The position numbers and the translations under genes were made by a program. A stretch of DNA of 64,000 nt from positions 1,603,019-1,667,018 of the forward strand of contig JALPQD010000408.1 in NCBI GenBank assembly GCA_023101885.1, read 5' to 3'. Below the pieces are notes generated by a model. The model made no database searches. It saw only the letters and a list, made by a program, of their open reading frames with translations, and was not told where the DNA came from. Shown here in pieces: positions 46,276 to 57,649 of this stretch (position 1 is the stretch's first letter; every line of letters begins with the position of its first letter). The stretch is from Typhlomys cinereus. Its lineage: Eukaryota; Chordata; Mammalia; Rodentia; Platacanthomyidae.

Positions 46276-47275
46276 TTTTTTAACATATATCTACTTAAAA
46301 TATATAAAGTTGGTTTTGCAGTAGATGGGTATTCAGGTTAAAAAAGGAAAAGTATCAAGTGATGTGATGAAATATTCACGTGACCTACTTTGTCAGCCTG
46401 CCCAGCTTTCTTCTGTTCTGTTCCGTTCTGTTCACCTGCATGCTGAAACACTAGGAAGTTTTCTGCTGTGAACCACTATTTTGTGGGATTTTTGTTTTGT
46501 TTGCTTAGAGTTGGAAATACTGAAAGTTGCTTTATATTCTAGATATATCTTCACTTCCTTTCTTCCCCTTCCCCAAACTAAAGAAATTTTGGGGCAACCA
46601 AATGAATTGCAAATGTATTACCAATGGCAACTGTATGGCAATTCAAAGGTATTTATGTTTGGCATCCTACAGTTTGGGTAGAAATCATTTACTCTCTTTT
46701 TTTCTACCATGCTATAGATTGCAACATAGAGTCCAAACAGACTTCTAGAGATCTTCATCTGTCTGTATGTCAACTTTGTCACGTTTTTATTTGTACTTTA
46801 GGATTAGCTGCTTCAGAGTATTAGAAGCAAAACTGCTGAAAGAGCGGCAGTTATATAATCTAAAATCATTGATTATGGATAGACTTCTGCATTGTCAAGC
46901 TTGTCTGTGTTTTTATCAAGTGCTAAGATGGCCAGCCCGCACTACCAACATGTCCCCACGGCTGATTACTACAGTTTGGCTGAAGCATGGTTTATATCAA
47001 GGACGCTAGTCAAATCTGTCTTTCCTTTGTTTCTGTTTCCTGTGACAGTTGTTTGTGGCAATGATTACTGGGGCAGATTCTGAAAACCCTCTGTGAGCCC
47101 TGCACTGTATGAATATATGTGAAATTTATTGTAGTCTTTATTTTACACAGTTGATGATTTTACTATGAAGACAAATTTATGGATGCTAAATTATAAACAT
47201 TTGAAAAGAGAGGCTCACTAAAATTTAGGTTAATCCTATATGTGGAGGATGGGCTAGGTGGCTTCAGAGTAACAG
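46276..47275. other. Unique AT-rich sequence
   Basis: Several overlapping ORFs in different frames at 46481-47083, with no recognisable domain or clear splice sites. Confidence 0.4.
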
Positions 47276-47420
47276 GGTTGACCTTACTGAAGCAGTAAGG
47301 ACTGTGGAACCTAGGTTGGATTTGACTTGGTTCTCACTCCGGCTTACCAGGTAACTCAGCTGCTACCTCGCATCTCCTCGGTTGTTAAGTGGGGAAATGA
47401 CAAGTTAGCCTGCCCGCTGG
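47276..47420 (+). mobile_element. MIR element
   Basis: GTAAGGACTGTGGAACCTAGGTTGGATTTGACTTGG ... CTTACCAGGTAACTCAGCTGCTACCTCGCATCTCCTCGGTTGTTAAGTGGGGAAATGA follows MIR from the tRNA-like part through the core. Confidence 0.65.
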
Positions 47421-47427
47421 GATTATT

Positions 47428-47478
47428 TCTTTTCTGTTTTTTCTTTTTTCTTTTCTGTTTTTGTTTTTTGTTTTTTGT
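47428..47478 (+). repeat. T-rich simple repeat
   Basis: Irregular (T4-6 C/G)n tract, no gene content. Confidence 0.9.
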
Positions 47479-48139
47479 AGAAAATTTAAGCCCTACTGAC
47501 CTACAACATTTGTTGTGGGAACGAATGAACCTTTCCCCGTGTCTGGAATGGCACTAGTTATGGACCATCCATGGGAGATTTCAGCAAACTGCTCCTCAGA
47601 AAGTCTCCTGCTTTCCATGTTTCCAGTGAGGAGCCTTATTTAGGAATTAGATGAGTTGACATACAGCAAACCACATAAGCCAATGTTTTAGATGTTACTC
47701 TTTAACTCTGAAGAAAAGAGGATTTAAATAATCAGAAGTAAAAAGTGTTTTCACTTTTTTCTGAAAGTGTTTTCCATCTGAAGCAAGTGTCCACTAACCA
47801 TGGAATTACATGGAGCTCAGAAAATGAACAGTTTAAGTCATCCATCAAAGGCACTAAAAACCTGAAAAGTGATTGCAAATAGAAGAAATGTGCTAGCATG
47901 AAATGTTTTCATTATATTATATGGTCACTGACTGAGAGAAGAGGGAGAGAGAGGAGAGTAATATCTTGTTAACAAGAGACAGCAACTAGAAATTAAATAT
48001 ACGACTTAGGTGTTTAAACATTTTTTTGCATATTAAGTACGTTAAGGGAATATATAGCTATATTTTTTGTAAGTGCTATTTTAGATGGACATTAAAAATT
48101 GCGTATGCAATTTGCAGACCATAGATAAGTTTGACAAAG
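47479..48139. other. Unique sequence
   Basis: A purine-rich GAGAGA stretch at 47934-47960; otherwise nothing recognised. Confidence 0.4.
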
Positions 48140-48486
48140 AGTATTTCAGTGTAGGGCTGGGACACGAGTTTAGTTGGCAAAGTACTTGCTGTGTAAACAT
48201 GAGGACCTGAGTTTGGAGTCCCCAGAAACCAGATGAAAGCTAGATGGGCATTTTAGCCAGCTGTGATCTCAGCTCTCAGGTGACAAAGACAAGGGATCCT
48301 CAGGGGAACAGGCTAGTGAGAGCTAGTCCCATTGATGAGCTCTGTGTTCAATGGAGACCCCACCTCAGTAAGTGGAGAGTGACGGAAGAGGATGCCCAAT
48401 GCCAGCTTTGGGCTTCCATGCCCATGCACACATACGGGCTTCCATGCATATGTACACACATGCATGCAAAAAAAAGTATTTCAGTG
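48140..48486 (+). mobile_element. Composite rodent SINE, sense, with 12-bp target duplication
   Basis: Body 48152-48474: GGGCTGGGACACGAGTTTAGTTGGCAAAGTACTTGC ... GAGTTTGGAGTCCCCAGAAACC (tRNA-like head), AGCTAGATGGGCATTTTAGCCAGCTGTGATCTCAGC (B1-like part), GAGACCCCACCTCAGTAAGTGGAGAGTGACGGAAGAGGATGCCC and a CACA/ATGC tail ending in A8. Identical repeats AGTATTTCAGTG lie at 48140-48151 and 48475-48486. Confidence 0.88.
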
Positions 48487-48589
48487 GTGTTAGACGACTC
48501 TCATCTACATATGGTATTTGTACAGTTACTCAGCCTTGGTATAGGTAACATGCTAATAAGTTAATTTTTACTGTAGTAGACTTAGTTCA

Positions 48590-49950
48590 TTACCTTACAT
48601 TCAGGGTCCTAGTCGCCAGCAATCTGTCCCACATATCATTGTTATTACTGTTTTCATCTAATCCACTTGACTCCCACTCAAGTGGATCACCCCTTCCTCA
48701 GCACAGCCTCTACAACAAAGTCTCAGCCTTGGTAATCTCAGCGGACCCCTTCCATGCTTCGCTGCATTCTATTCTTGCTCAGATTTGTTCTTAATCTTCT
48801 CTAGTGAAATTTCCATTCTAGTAATTGCCTTTTTCACTTACAGAAGTCCTCATTGAGTCCTCTTTTTTTATATTTCTTTTTACTAATATTTCATATTTGA
48901 GATTCTTTTGGCTTCCTGGAGCTCCTCGTCCAAGGTTTCAGCACTTTGCACATTCTCAAAGTGTCTTAAAGTCTACTCTACAACAACGTCTGTGAATGAA
49001 TGAGCCATGCTTTCTTGTTTCTTTGCATTCTTTGTAAGTTTTTGTTGACTCTGGACATTGTGATTTTTGTAATGTGTGCTGCTTTAGAACCCTGATTCTT
49101 TTTCTTCCTTGGGCATTGATTTTATGCCTGTGTGACTTGCTGTTGTTTAGTGACTTTCCTATGATATTTTTAATGCCTGTGTCATGAACAATCTCCAGAA
49201 TATGTTCCATTAGTTTGTGATCAGCAAATGTGTTGTCAGAAGTGGCTTTAAAAATACCGGAAGCCTCAATCCTACCACAGTAGAGGTGGGTGGGGTGTGG
49301 GGGGGAGTTCCAACTCCCTCAGTTTTTGAAGCCTGACAATGTGTGGAACTTTCCTTGCGTGTCTGTGTAGTCTGCCATCCTCCCTTGAGCCTTCATGGAA
49401 GGTTCGTGCTGAGCCTAAAACTTTGCCATATGTGAAACCCTGCACTCTTGGGTATTTCTGAGACTGTAGTACCGGCAGCCTTTCCATGCCCTGCAGCGAC
49501 TTGCTGCTTGTCTTTTTGGGACTTCAATGTAATCATTTGCTTCTTGCTTTGGGCGACAGTGGGTCATTTACTTTTTCGGTGTTCCTGAAGAATGCTTTCT
49601 GATAACCATCTTGAGAGAGTCTAAGTTATGTCCATCCTTACAGTTGTCCCCAGACATGTGAAAACACTCACTGGATACCAACATCTCCACACCCTGTAGA
49701 TCTAGAAACCAGGGTCCTCATCTGTGAAGACTTGCTGAGCTGGGAGGGAAATGAGCAAGGGCAAGAAAAGTTTTCATGTGGTGGGGTCTCGATTTGGTGT
49801 CTGCTAGGTTGCTGGAAGCCTCTTCCAGAGTTCTGGCAAAGTTGGTGTGATTGTTCTGCTACTAGTTTCTCCTTTTCTCCCTCCTCTGCCAGTCAGTTTG
49901 CTTGGAACTTCCTTCTCGGCTATTCCTCCTACTGTCACTGTCACAGAGGA
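48590..49950 (-). mobile_element. HAL1/L1M-like LINE remnant, antisense
   Basis: TTTCTTGTTTCTTTGCATTCTTTGTAAGTTTTTGTTGACTCTGGACATTGTGA and neighbouring parts resemble the antisense of the 5' half of old L1/HAL1 ('tttagtaattttggattgtatcctggacattgtgaatg'). The stretch 49790-49925 (GGTGTCTGCTAGGTTGCTGGAAGCC ... CTGCTACTAGTTTCTCC) may be a continuation. Boundaries are approximate. Confidence 0.55.
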
Positions 49951-51259
49951 TAAGTTCTTTTTCAAAATAATTGAATGAGAGAGATGAAGACTGAATAGAA
50001 TTGGTGAGGGAAGGAGGCTGAGTTTTCAGATGAAGCTGGCCGCAGGTAAAGTATACTTCCTGAGCATTTTCAAGGGAACATAATGTTAATTACATTGCTT
50101 TTTGAAAGAGTTTTTTGTTTTGTAGCACATATTTATGTTAAAGAAATACCTAACCATTAAGTGTGTCATAAAGAGAAAACCACCTGTGAATCTTCTGCCT
50201 AAAACAAGAAACGTCATGTTTCTGTGAAATTCTGCCGCTTTCCTTGCGATAGTCATCTACTCCCCCTCGGGAGGGAACCGCTAAATGTTTGTTTTGGTGG
50301 GCGAGCTTATGCTTCTGTGTTGGCAAACAAAGCAGACCTGAGCAATTTATGTAGCTGTGTATATACCTGGAACGAAGTGTTGCATAGTTTGTTTTTGAGC
50401 TTCATAAAACAAAGTTCTGAATGGTTTCTTGCGTGCTTTGTTCAGTATTGTTCTAAGAGTATTCAGGTTATGTGTGGCTCTCATTATCTTTATGAACGCT
50501 GCACGCTTTGTGCATTCTTCTCTTACTGCACATCTCGCGTTTCCAGTTTTTATGTTGTTTATTTTTCTGCATGAACAGTGTGTAAAACCCACGTGGTATC
50601 CTGTATGGTGTGAGCCGTGGAGTGGAGTGTCTCCTTCATGGAAGACGCATGTCACAGAAGACCACGTGTTTGCACACAGTGCTCCAGTTGGCCAGCTAGC
50701 AGCAGCACACGCTCCTGCCAGACCACCTCAGTTGTGTCAGAGCACAGCCAATCAATATTAAAATCCCCGCGGTTTCGGGCTAAGCACCTTGTTGTCCATG
50801 CTTATTAACCATTTGTGTTTCCTCTTCTGTACAATTCCTTTTCTGATTTCCTGCCGGAGCGTGCAGATTGCTTGGTGCACCTTTCACCTCCTCTCTGACA
50901 TCCTTTGAACAGATATTTGGAATCTCCGTGTGGTCAAATTTATGAAAATATTCTTCATGGTTACTGACTTCTCTTTAGAAAATTCTTTATTATCTCAAGT
51001 TTATCAACACAGTTCCTTTCAAATATTAAAAGTTTGCCGTTGATTTATAACTAAACTATCCAGAATTTTTTTTTAATGCCAGCATAGCATGCAGAGTAAA
51101 AGCACACAAATCATCCATATATTTGCTTGGTGAATTATCACAAACATTTAAACTATCCACATGAAAGAACATTGGCATCCCAGAATATGCTGTGTAAACC
51201 ACTTTATGAAAATATGCACTTAAAACTTCTACTAGTGTCAGCTCGACTATTTAAACCTC
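49951..51259. other. Unique sequence
   Basis: ORFs up to 116 codons on both strands at 50224-50761 overlap each other. No domain recognised. Confidence 0.4.
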
Positions 51260-52045
51260 TCACACACATTATGTGCTATATAGTACATCTCTTTCTGATT
51301 TTTCTTGTCAGATATCAGCTGGAGATTTACCTATGGCATTGCAGTAGGAGTTTGCTCATGGTCACACGTCCACACTCGTTCATTGTATGAGTGTGTATTA
51401 CTTTTGTATTTGTGGGCATTTAGGTTGTTTACACTTGGGAGCCACGGTGGTTATCACAGGTACAAACACTCTTGTGCTGGTCTCACGTGTTTGTCCTTAT
51501 GTTGGATATGGAGTAGACCTTGTCTGGTTTTCAGAGCGTTTCTACCTGTTTTTCTCTACCAGGTGGTCTTGAGTATCTGCTTGCTCTGTGCATTAAAGTT
51601 GAAACCTACCTGTCAGTATTTCGATTTTAGCCTTCTTGGTACATAATGTACAGTGGTATTCTTTTGTGATTTTTAATTGCATTTCCAACATCCCAGTGAT
51701 GTTAAACACAGGTAGATAGGTAAATGGTATATTTGGATATACCATAGAATGCCCATTTGTTTGTAGATCATCTTTTTTTTAATATTAGTCTTAAAAGGTC
51801 TTTTTTTTCTGAAATGAGCTCTTTGCTTTGGTACAAATACCCCCATTCAGTGTGGCTTAATTTTCATTCCAATGATATCTTTTCATGTAAGTAAATTTCT
51901 AATTTTGATAGATTTTAAGTTATGCAACTTTTCCTTTATATTTAATAAATTTGTGTCTAAGAAATATTTGCCTATTCTCGAGCTAGTCTTCCATTATCTC
52001 CTAGAGACTGTCTTTTCTTTCACATTCAGAGCTGCAAATTCAACC
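51260..52045 (-). mobile_element. L1M 3' UTR and ORF2 end, antisense
   Basis: TTGTATTTGTGGGCATTTAGGTTGTTTACACTTGGGAGCC, TTTTAATTGCATTTCC and later TTAAATTTGTGTCTAAGAAATATTTGCCTATTC follow antisense L1M (gggtatttaggttgtttcc ... ttttgatttgcatttcc ... gtatctaagaaatctttgcctaacc). Confidence 0.7.
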
Positions 52046-52051
52046 TATTAG

Positions 52052-52053
<2 letters not shown>

Positions 52054-52087
<34 letters not shown>

Positions 52088-52296
52088 TATTGCATGAGGT
52101 GGAGAGCATGCATAATTTGTGACTCCAACCAGAGAGGTATTTGGTTCAATGCCTTTGGGGGAGAACACCCTCCCTCCCCCACCCAGTGGTACCTTTGCAA
52201 ACAATCTGTGTAGCCTGCTGGTCTTGAACTCACAGCTCGCCCCCTGCCTTAGCCTTCTGAGTGCTGGGATGCCAGCATGCACTACCAGGCCAGCTG
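52054..52296 (-). mobile_element. SINE with (GT)n start and B1-like end, antisense
   Basis: (GT)16 at 52054-52086, then a poorly recognised middle. The right part, TGTGTAGCCTGCTGGTCTTGAACTCACAGC ... CCTTCTGAGTGCTGGGATGCCAGCATGCACTACCAGGCC (52207-52292), is clear antisense B1. It is either one composite SINE or a B1 beside a GT array. Confidence 0.65.
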
Positions 52297-52799
52297 GCAA
52301 TTTTCTTTCATTCTCAAGTTGCTTTATTTTTTTCCTTTCATCTCTATTTTTAATTGGAAGAAATTTGAAGAGTTCATCATGGTAGAGCCACTCTAATGTT
52401 ATAACAAGTATTTTGCATTATCTTTTTATTTACTACTAGGTTTGTTTCCTTTTTTTAAAGAAATTTTCATACTGGCCATATTAGTGAACAACTTATATTT
52501 TCATAAACTGCATTTCTAATTATGTTTTTTGAGGTTTAACAAGCCTCAAGTTGGTGTTTAAAATTCTTTTCAATATATACGTAAAATCTTTGGAAAACTT
52601 TCACAAAAGAATTTAAGTTTTTGTTGTTAGGCAGTGTAATAAAACTTCACATATAAAACCTCATAAGTGTAGTTTCTAGGCTTTCTAAGTTTCTAGGCTT
52701 TTTTATTTTTACTTCCCACATTCTTCATTAAGTGTTTTCAAGAAATTTCCTTTGTTAGACTTTATATTTTTATCTTCTATCATTTGTACAAGATGACAT
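52297..52799. other. Degraded AT-rich sequence, probably L1-derived
   Basis: Lies between L1M segments. No specific match. Confidence 0.3.
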
Positions 52800-53745
52800 T
52801 TCAATTTGTATATTAGGGTTATTAGGTTCAAATCAGGGTGAGCATTTCTATGTTTCAAACATTTATCATTTCTGGTAACAACATTTCAGATCCTTTTGGG
52901 TCTTTTGAAATGTTCAGTTGTGGTTACCCATAGTCACCCTGTGGTGTAATAGGAACCAGAACTCCTCTTTCCTATCTAGGGTAACAGCGTCCTTTGACTT
53001 TCTTCTTAGTCTCTGGTAACTGCTATTCTATATTAGCATTTCCAAAGAACCAAACTCGGCTTGGAAATTGCATTCTATTTTAAGGTCTAAAAAATACTTT
53101 AAAAAGTGTCTTTATCTCCTTGACTCCACATCTTATATTTATTCTAGTTCTTTTTCTATCATATTAAGGTGAAAATTGAGCTCATTTACTGTCAGATTTT
53201 CTTAAAATTGTTAAGCATTCAAGGGCTGTATAATGTCCTCTATGTTATTTCATAATACACAAGTCTGAAATTTTCACACGTTTTAAATTTGCATCATTTT
53301 TGTTTTATGTTTAGAGTGGTAAAGTAGGTGGTCTGCATGCCTGTCAGTGTGCTGATGGAGCACACATTCAGGACGCAGCAGTGGTCTTTCTGTGAGGTTT
53401 GCCTGGTGTCGCTTCATGTTTGCAGCACAGGAGCGTTTATGCTTGTGAGAGCGTGCAGGCTTTAGTGTTGACCTTGAGGTTTCGCTGTGTGCATTTCAAG
53501 TTGCTTTGGTATCTCCTTAATATTCCAGTTAGTATAGTCTGATAGACCTTACAATAATGGAGGCAATTTGACAAATTCTCCTTTGTAACTGTGTCTAATG
53601 CCGCTTTATGAATTTACATCCCTTTAGTGTACACATGTTTAGGATTCTTCTGGTGCATTGAAACAGTTAAGTCATGACTTTTTGGACTGTGAGGATGTCC
53701 GCCTGGGTCTTTGGTGTCTCATTTTATTTTAACAAGGTTAATGAA

Positions 53746-54135
53746 TTTTTTTTGAGGATTAAGGTAGAGTTTATTAGAGGAGAGAAAGGTTGGAACTCAT
53801 GGACTCCAGATGTGGAATGCCATGAGGGGCTAGGGTGCCCTGGAGAACTCATGATGCCTAGGCATGGAATCCATGAGGAGCAAGGAACTTATGGAATACA
53901 TGAGAAACAAGCACAGAACAGAACTCATGATACTAATTCCATGAGGGGCTAGAGCGCTAGAGCGCTGGCTGCCAGGGGCAGGTATATTTATACACTGGCT
54001 TTTTCCCATTGATTAATTCCCGTTGGGGCCCAACCCAGTTGCTCTTGGGCCCTTGTGGGCTAGAACTATGTATGGTCCCCTTGGCCACCAGATCCATAAC
54101 TCAAAATAAACTATTTTTTAAGTCTCAAAAAAAAA
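53746..54135. mobile_element. Symmetric LTR-like or retroposed element, family unknown
   Basis: Ends: a 30-bp inverted similarity, with T8-GAGGATTAAGG...GTTTATT on the left (53746-53775) and its counterpart AATAAACTATTTTTTAAGTC plus an A run on the right (54105-54135); about 24 of 30 positions match. Each end therefore carries an outward-facing AATAAA and A-run. A near-palindromic TATA motif, GTATATTTATAC, lies between (53982-53993). The left half contains imperfect repeats: CCATGAGGGGCTAG at 53820 and 53939, and GAACTCATGAT at 53845 and 53921. TATA to AATAAA is about 120 bp on + and about 210 bp on -, as in an LTR. No reading frame of note. No target duplication found. Confidence 0.5.
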
Positions 54136-54394
54136 TGCTCAAGGATACCTTCATTTCCTCTTTCCATGGTTAGCATTTCCATGCCCTTACCTTTTGGGTT
54201 TTCCCTTGTCCATGTTACATAGTGGAGCTTGGGGGTGGTGCATTTTAAGTCTTTTGATTGGTGAGTTTGATCCATTGAGATTATTCATCTGCATTTCTTC
54301 TTTACTTGCTTTTACCCTACTTCTACCATGTCTTGCTCACCCCAAATTGTTGTTTTGCTGTTTTGGATTAAGGTTTTGTTGTTGTTGTTTATTT

Positions 54395-54723
54395 TGGATT
54401 CTTTTCTTTTTTTTTAATTTTTTTTTATTTATTCAATTGTGCATGTGTGCATGCATGTGTGTATGTATGTGTGTGCGTGTGTGTGTGCGCATGCGTGTGT
54501 AGAACCACGGGCGAATTCGGGAACCACCATGGACGCCTCCACCTCCTCCTTGTTTATTCTGCCCGGGTATTCACAGGCGCCGCCCTACCAGGACCAGAAA
54601 CGCAGGCCGCCCCCGCTTCCGCCCGGTGTCTAAGTGGGGTCTAGGATCCGAACTCAGGACCTTCCACCTGCAAGGCAGAGGCTTAATCCCTGAGCCACTT
54701 CTCCAGCCCCCTGGATTATTTTC
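54395..54723 (-). mobile_element. Unusual B2-headed SINE, second full copy, antisense, with target duplication
   Basis: Body 54407-54711: T-rich start, CATG/GTGT-rich tail, a GC-rich body (GGGCGAATTCGGG, CCACCTCCTCCTTG, GGCGCCGCCCTACC), then the tRNA head AGGATCCGAACTCAGGACCTTCCACC ... CTGAGCCACTTCTCCAGCCCC. It is flanked by TGGATTCTTTTC (54395-54406) and TGGATTATTTTC (54712-54723), 11 of 12 matching. The retained CpGs and target duplication suggest a younger copy than 45978. Reverse-complemented, its body aligns with that copy. Confidence 0.82.
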
Positions 54724-54960
54724 CTATTCTGTTTTAAATCCCATTTTCTATCTTGAGAGTTCTATATTACTTAATGTTCTTTTTACTTATAACTTTTGTA
54801 TAACTAATTTGACAAATCTGCAATTATCCTAAAACCTCCATCTATTATAGACAATTGAGAAGCATAGATTTTATTAATTACTTTCCCCACAATGTGCACA
54901 CTATTGTTTCCCATAATTTAAAATCCATTTTTAATAATTCTACAAATATGACACTACTGT

Positions 54961-55859
54961 TCCGTGGCGTGGAATGGAAAGAGGATGGACCCAGCATCGC
55001 CGAGGCCCTATGCATGCTGCGCGGGCCACGGGTTCTTTTTCGGTTGTCACTATTCACTACCTTCCTTCCACAGTACCAGTGAAGTTCAGTATGTGCATCA
55101 AACAACTTCCCAGGTTATTGTAGTGTAAAATAGTGGGGCCAGGAGTCAAAGTACTGGCGTTTTCTGTAGTTCTGGGGTTGTTACAGTTAAGGCATCCCAT
55201 AGTGAGCAGTCCTCCTTCAGACCTGTGTGCTTTCCACTGTGTGATGTAACAGGCATGCAGAAAGCCCCTCATGAAATGTTTATGCACTGTTACTCCAAAG
55301 GATCCCAAAGCTTGAAATCATTAAATCTGTGTACATGCTTAGCATGTAAACTAACTAGACTAACATGACAAGTGATGAATAGCTATGCATATTTGTTTTC
55401 CCTTGCAGATCAATCGATGTCACCCCCACGCTCAGAGACATTACTGACTTCTGGGTTGGTTAGTATAAGAAGGGGGCAAGGACTGCATTCTCCTGTGTGC
55501 CAGTAGGAAATTAGCATATTATTACGTCGCCAATTAATGTATTCTTACATAACTGTATAGCCTTCCAAAGAATTGAAAGTTCTGTTAGCGTAGACACTGG
55601 AGATTGTAAAAGGTTTTTGTTCATTCCCACAATTGACTGTGGAAGTATTTTCAAACTCTTCAGGCTAACCAAATCTCAGTGCATCCATACACGGCTCGTT
55701 TTTATAATTTAAACTGTTCCTGGTCTCTCTTTCCGTTATATTTTACTTTTAAATATACATATTTTAGATTAGCATGTGAGGTAATGTCTCATGGTAGCAT
55801 TTTCATACATACATGAGTCCTTAAGCTCTAGTCGTTTTAACTTTATGCTTTGCAGAAGC
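54961..55859. other. Unique sequence
   Basis: A CpG-bearing patch at 54960-55040; no exon recognised. Confidence 0.4.
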
Positions 55860-56055
55860 ATGCTTTTTTATTTTTATTTTAGCATTTCGTACATGAATGT
55901 AGTGAATTTGTGATATTTTCACATCTTAGTCCACAGTCCCACCCACTGTTCCCCTTGAAACCTTTCTTCTTCCTTACCAGTCTTCCTCTTATTTTATTGT
56001 CTTTGTACCTGAGCGGCCCACTGAGTTTCATCTGGGTTGCCTAAAGGTACATGTT
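55860..56055 (-). mobile_element. Possible rodent L1 3' UTR fragment, antisense
   Basis: TTTTATTTTTATTTTAGCATTTCG ... CCACAGTCCCACCCACTG ... GAGCGGCCCACTGAGTTTCATCTGGGTTGCC resembles the antisense rodent L1/Lx 3' part ('cctactgagtttaattagggttgc'). Confidence 0.45.
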
Positions 56056-56282
56056 TCTCTTGTATGTATTGACACATGCTGTAATTTTTATTTTGCATTA
56101 AAGTAATGCAATTTTAAACACAGCTGAGATTTTTAAAATAAGATATCTATTTACTCAGATTATGAAAGTGTGGCTGTAAATTATAAAATATTGTATAAAT
56201 CAGATTACACTGGGCATAGCTTGGGTTGTATGTGTATTTTTCCAGAAGGATTTTTGTCCACTTTAATAGGGGATGGTGTGTT

Positions 56283-56297
56283 AGCGCCATCTACTGT
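56283..56297 (-). promoter_or_regulatory. CTCF-like motif, reverse
   Basis: AGCGCCATCTACTGT is the reverse complement of ACAGTAGATGGCGCT, which fits CCASYAGRKGGCRSY at 14 of 15 positions. It is oriented toward the forward motif at 6605. Confidence 0.5.
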
Positions 56298-57239
56298 TAG
56301 ATGGGAATAATTCCTTTTTGGAGCACAGGCATTCTGGTGCCTGCGTATTGCAGGCCTCTGGTTTAACCTATCATTTTGAAGGGTCTGGATGTTCAGGCCA
56401 CTCACAAGTTATAATGTCTGTGTTCGAAGTTGGGAAATTTTTGGAGATCTGGCTTCAGAGTCTTTGTCATGGTAACATTCAGAACTTGAATGTTAAGCTA
56501 ATAAGTCATGCTACTTTTGCAAAGAACATTCCTGTTTTAAAATTTGCATATTGGTCACTGTGACAAATACCAGTGGGTTTAAATGGGATCCGAAGTGGAT
56601 TTCGGCCTCCTTGGGTTAATACAGCCAATGAAATCTTCCTTTTACTGCTTATATGTAGCATTTCCAGGCCCTTGCATTTTTGGATCGTAGAGGTAATTTC
56701 AGATTCTCAGGTTAAGTAAGCCTCAGTACAGTCACATCCAATTTATTTTTAATTTAACCTGTTCCTGTTCCTGTTTTCTAACTTCAAGCCTTGCTGCATT
56801 GTATTTCTTGTATTTCGCAAATTTGAAATTTTTATTCTGTATGAGGAGGTATACATTACAGTGTGTTGATATTAGTTAGCTAAATGCCCAAATCTTCTCA
56901 GTATTGAGTTGTATAGGCAGTTCTGGGGAAAATTTAGATTTAGAAAGGTAGTTATTATCTTGTAGGTTAATTTCTTAATAGAAGAATATATAAAATGATT
57001 TCATTCAATTACCTAAATAAGAGTATAAATATAGAAGTATAAGAGTATAATTTTAAATTTAAGGCAGACACCCTGAATGTAAATATTGGCATAAGCCTTT
57101 GCTACATGTGTTAAGACATAGGCCTTAGCTTTTTCTCAGCTACAAATGCAACTAGTAACCGTGCTTCTGGGTATGCTATGACACATTATCAAAAACCTTC
57201 AACAGCACTTAAGAGAATGTCTGAGGCTTTCAAAAAAAA
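56298..57239. other. Unique AT-rich sequence
   Basis: No repeat or exon recognised. Confidence 0.4.
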
Positions 57240-57381
57240 TTTTTTTTTTTGAGATAGTATCCAATATAGATGAGGCTGGCCTCAAACTTGCTACATGGCA
57301 GATAGTCCTGTGTTGATATTCCTGTTTCCAACCTCCCAAGTGCTGAATTTTACACACCTACGCCATTACCCCCAGTGCCAT
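57240..57381 (-). mobile_element. B1 SINE, antisense
   Basis: T11, then GAGATAGTATCCAATATAGATGAGGCTGGCCTCAAACTTGC ... CCAACCTCCCAAGTGCTGAATTTTACACACCTACGCC. The T11 is preceded by A8. Confidence 0.85.
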
Positions 57382-57649
57382 TAGAAGTACAGAATAAATG
57401 TTAGCTGCTGTAATTTGTTTTCCTTATTAACATTCATATCAACTCTTATTTATTCAATGAGAATATATTTCAATAAATGTATCTTTCTGTAGCAGCCAGT
57501 ATGTTTATGACAATGAAATCTAGAATGTATGGCCTAAAATATACACTTTTAAAATAAATAATTTAGCTCTTTGAAGAGTCTTCTGCACTTGACATGCCTC
57601 GGTTCCCATAAGATTAGAAATCAGTTCTTTCTCTCCACCTTGGAGATTT

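Larger units (their letters stand above)
52800..54960 (-). mobile_element. L1M remnant, antisense, interrupted twice
   Basis: TTTCAAACATTTATCATTTCTGG ... CATAGTCACCCTGTGGTGTAATAGGAACCAG ... CTTTCCTATCTAGGGTAAC (3' end), then TTCTAGTTCTTTTTCTATCATATTAAGGTGAAAATTGAGC (ORF2), then TTTTGATTGGTGAGTTTGATCCATTGAGATTATTC near 54250. All follow antisense L1M. It is split by the elements at 53746-54135 and 54407-54711. Confidence 0.7.

Noticed and set aside
46928..47083. ATG in a strong start context followed by a 51-codon frame
   Set aside because: Overlapping frames of similar length are open here, with no recognisable protein, promoter or splice site.
54407..54711. GC-rich, CpG-bearing segment with ORFs that look like a short coding exon
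   Set aside because: It is the body of a SINE flanked by a target duplication, with a tRNA-like head at one end and a T-rich tail at the other.
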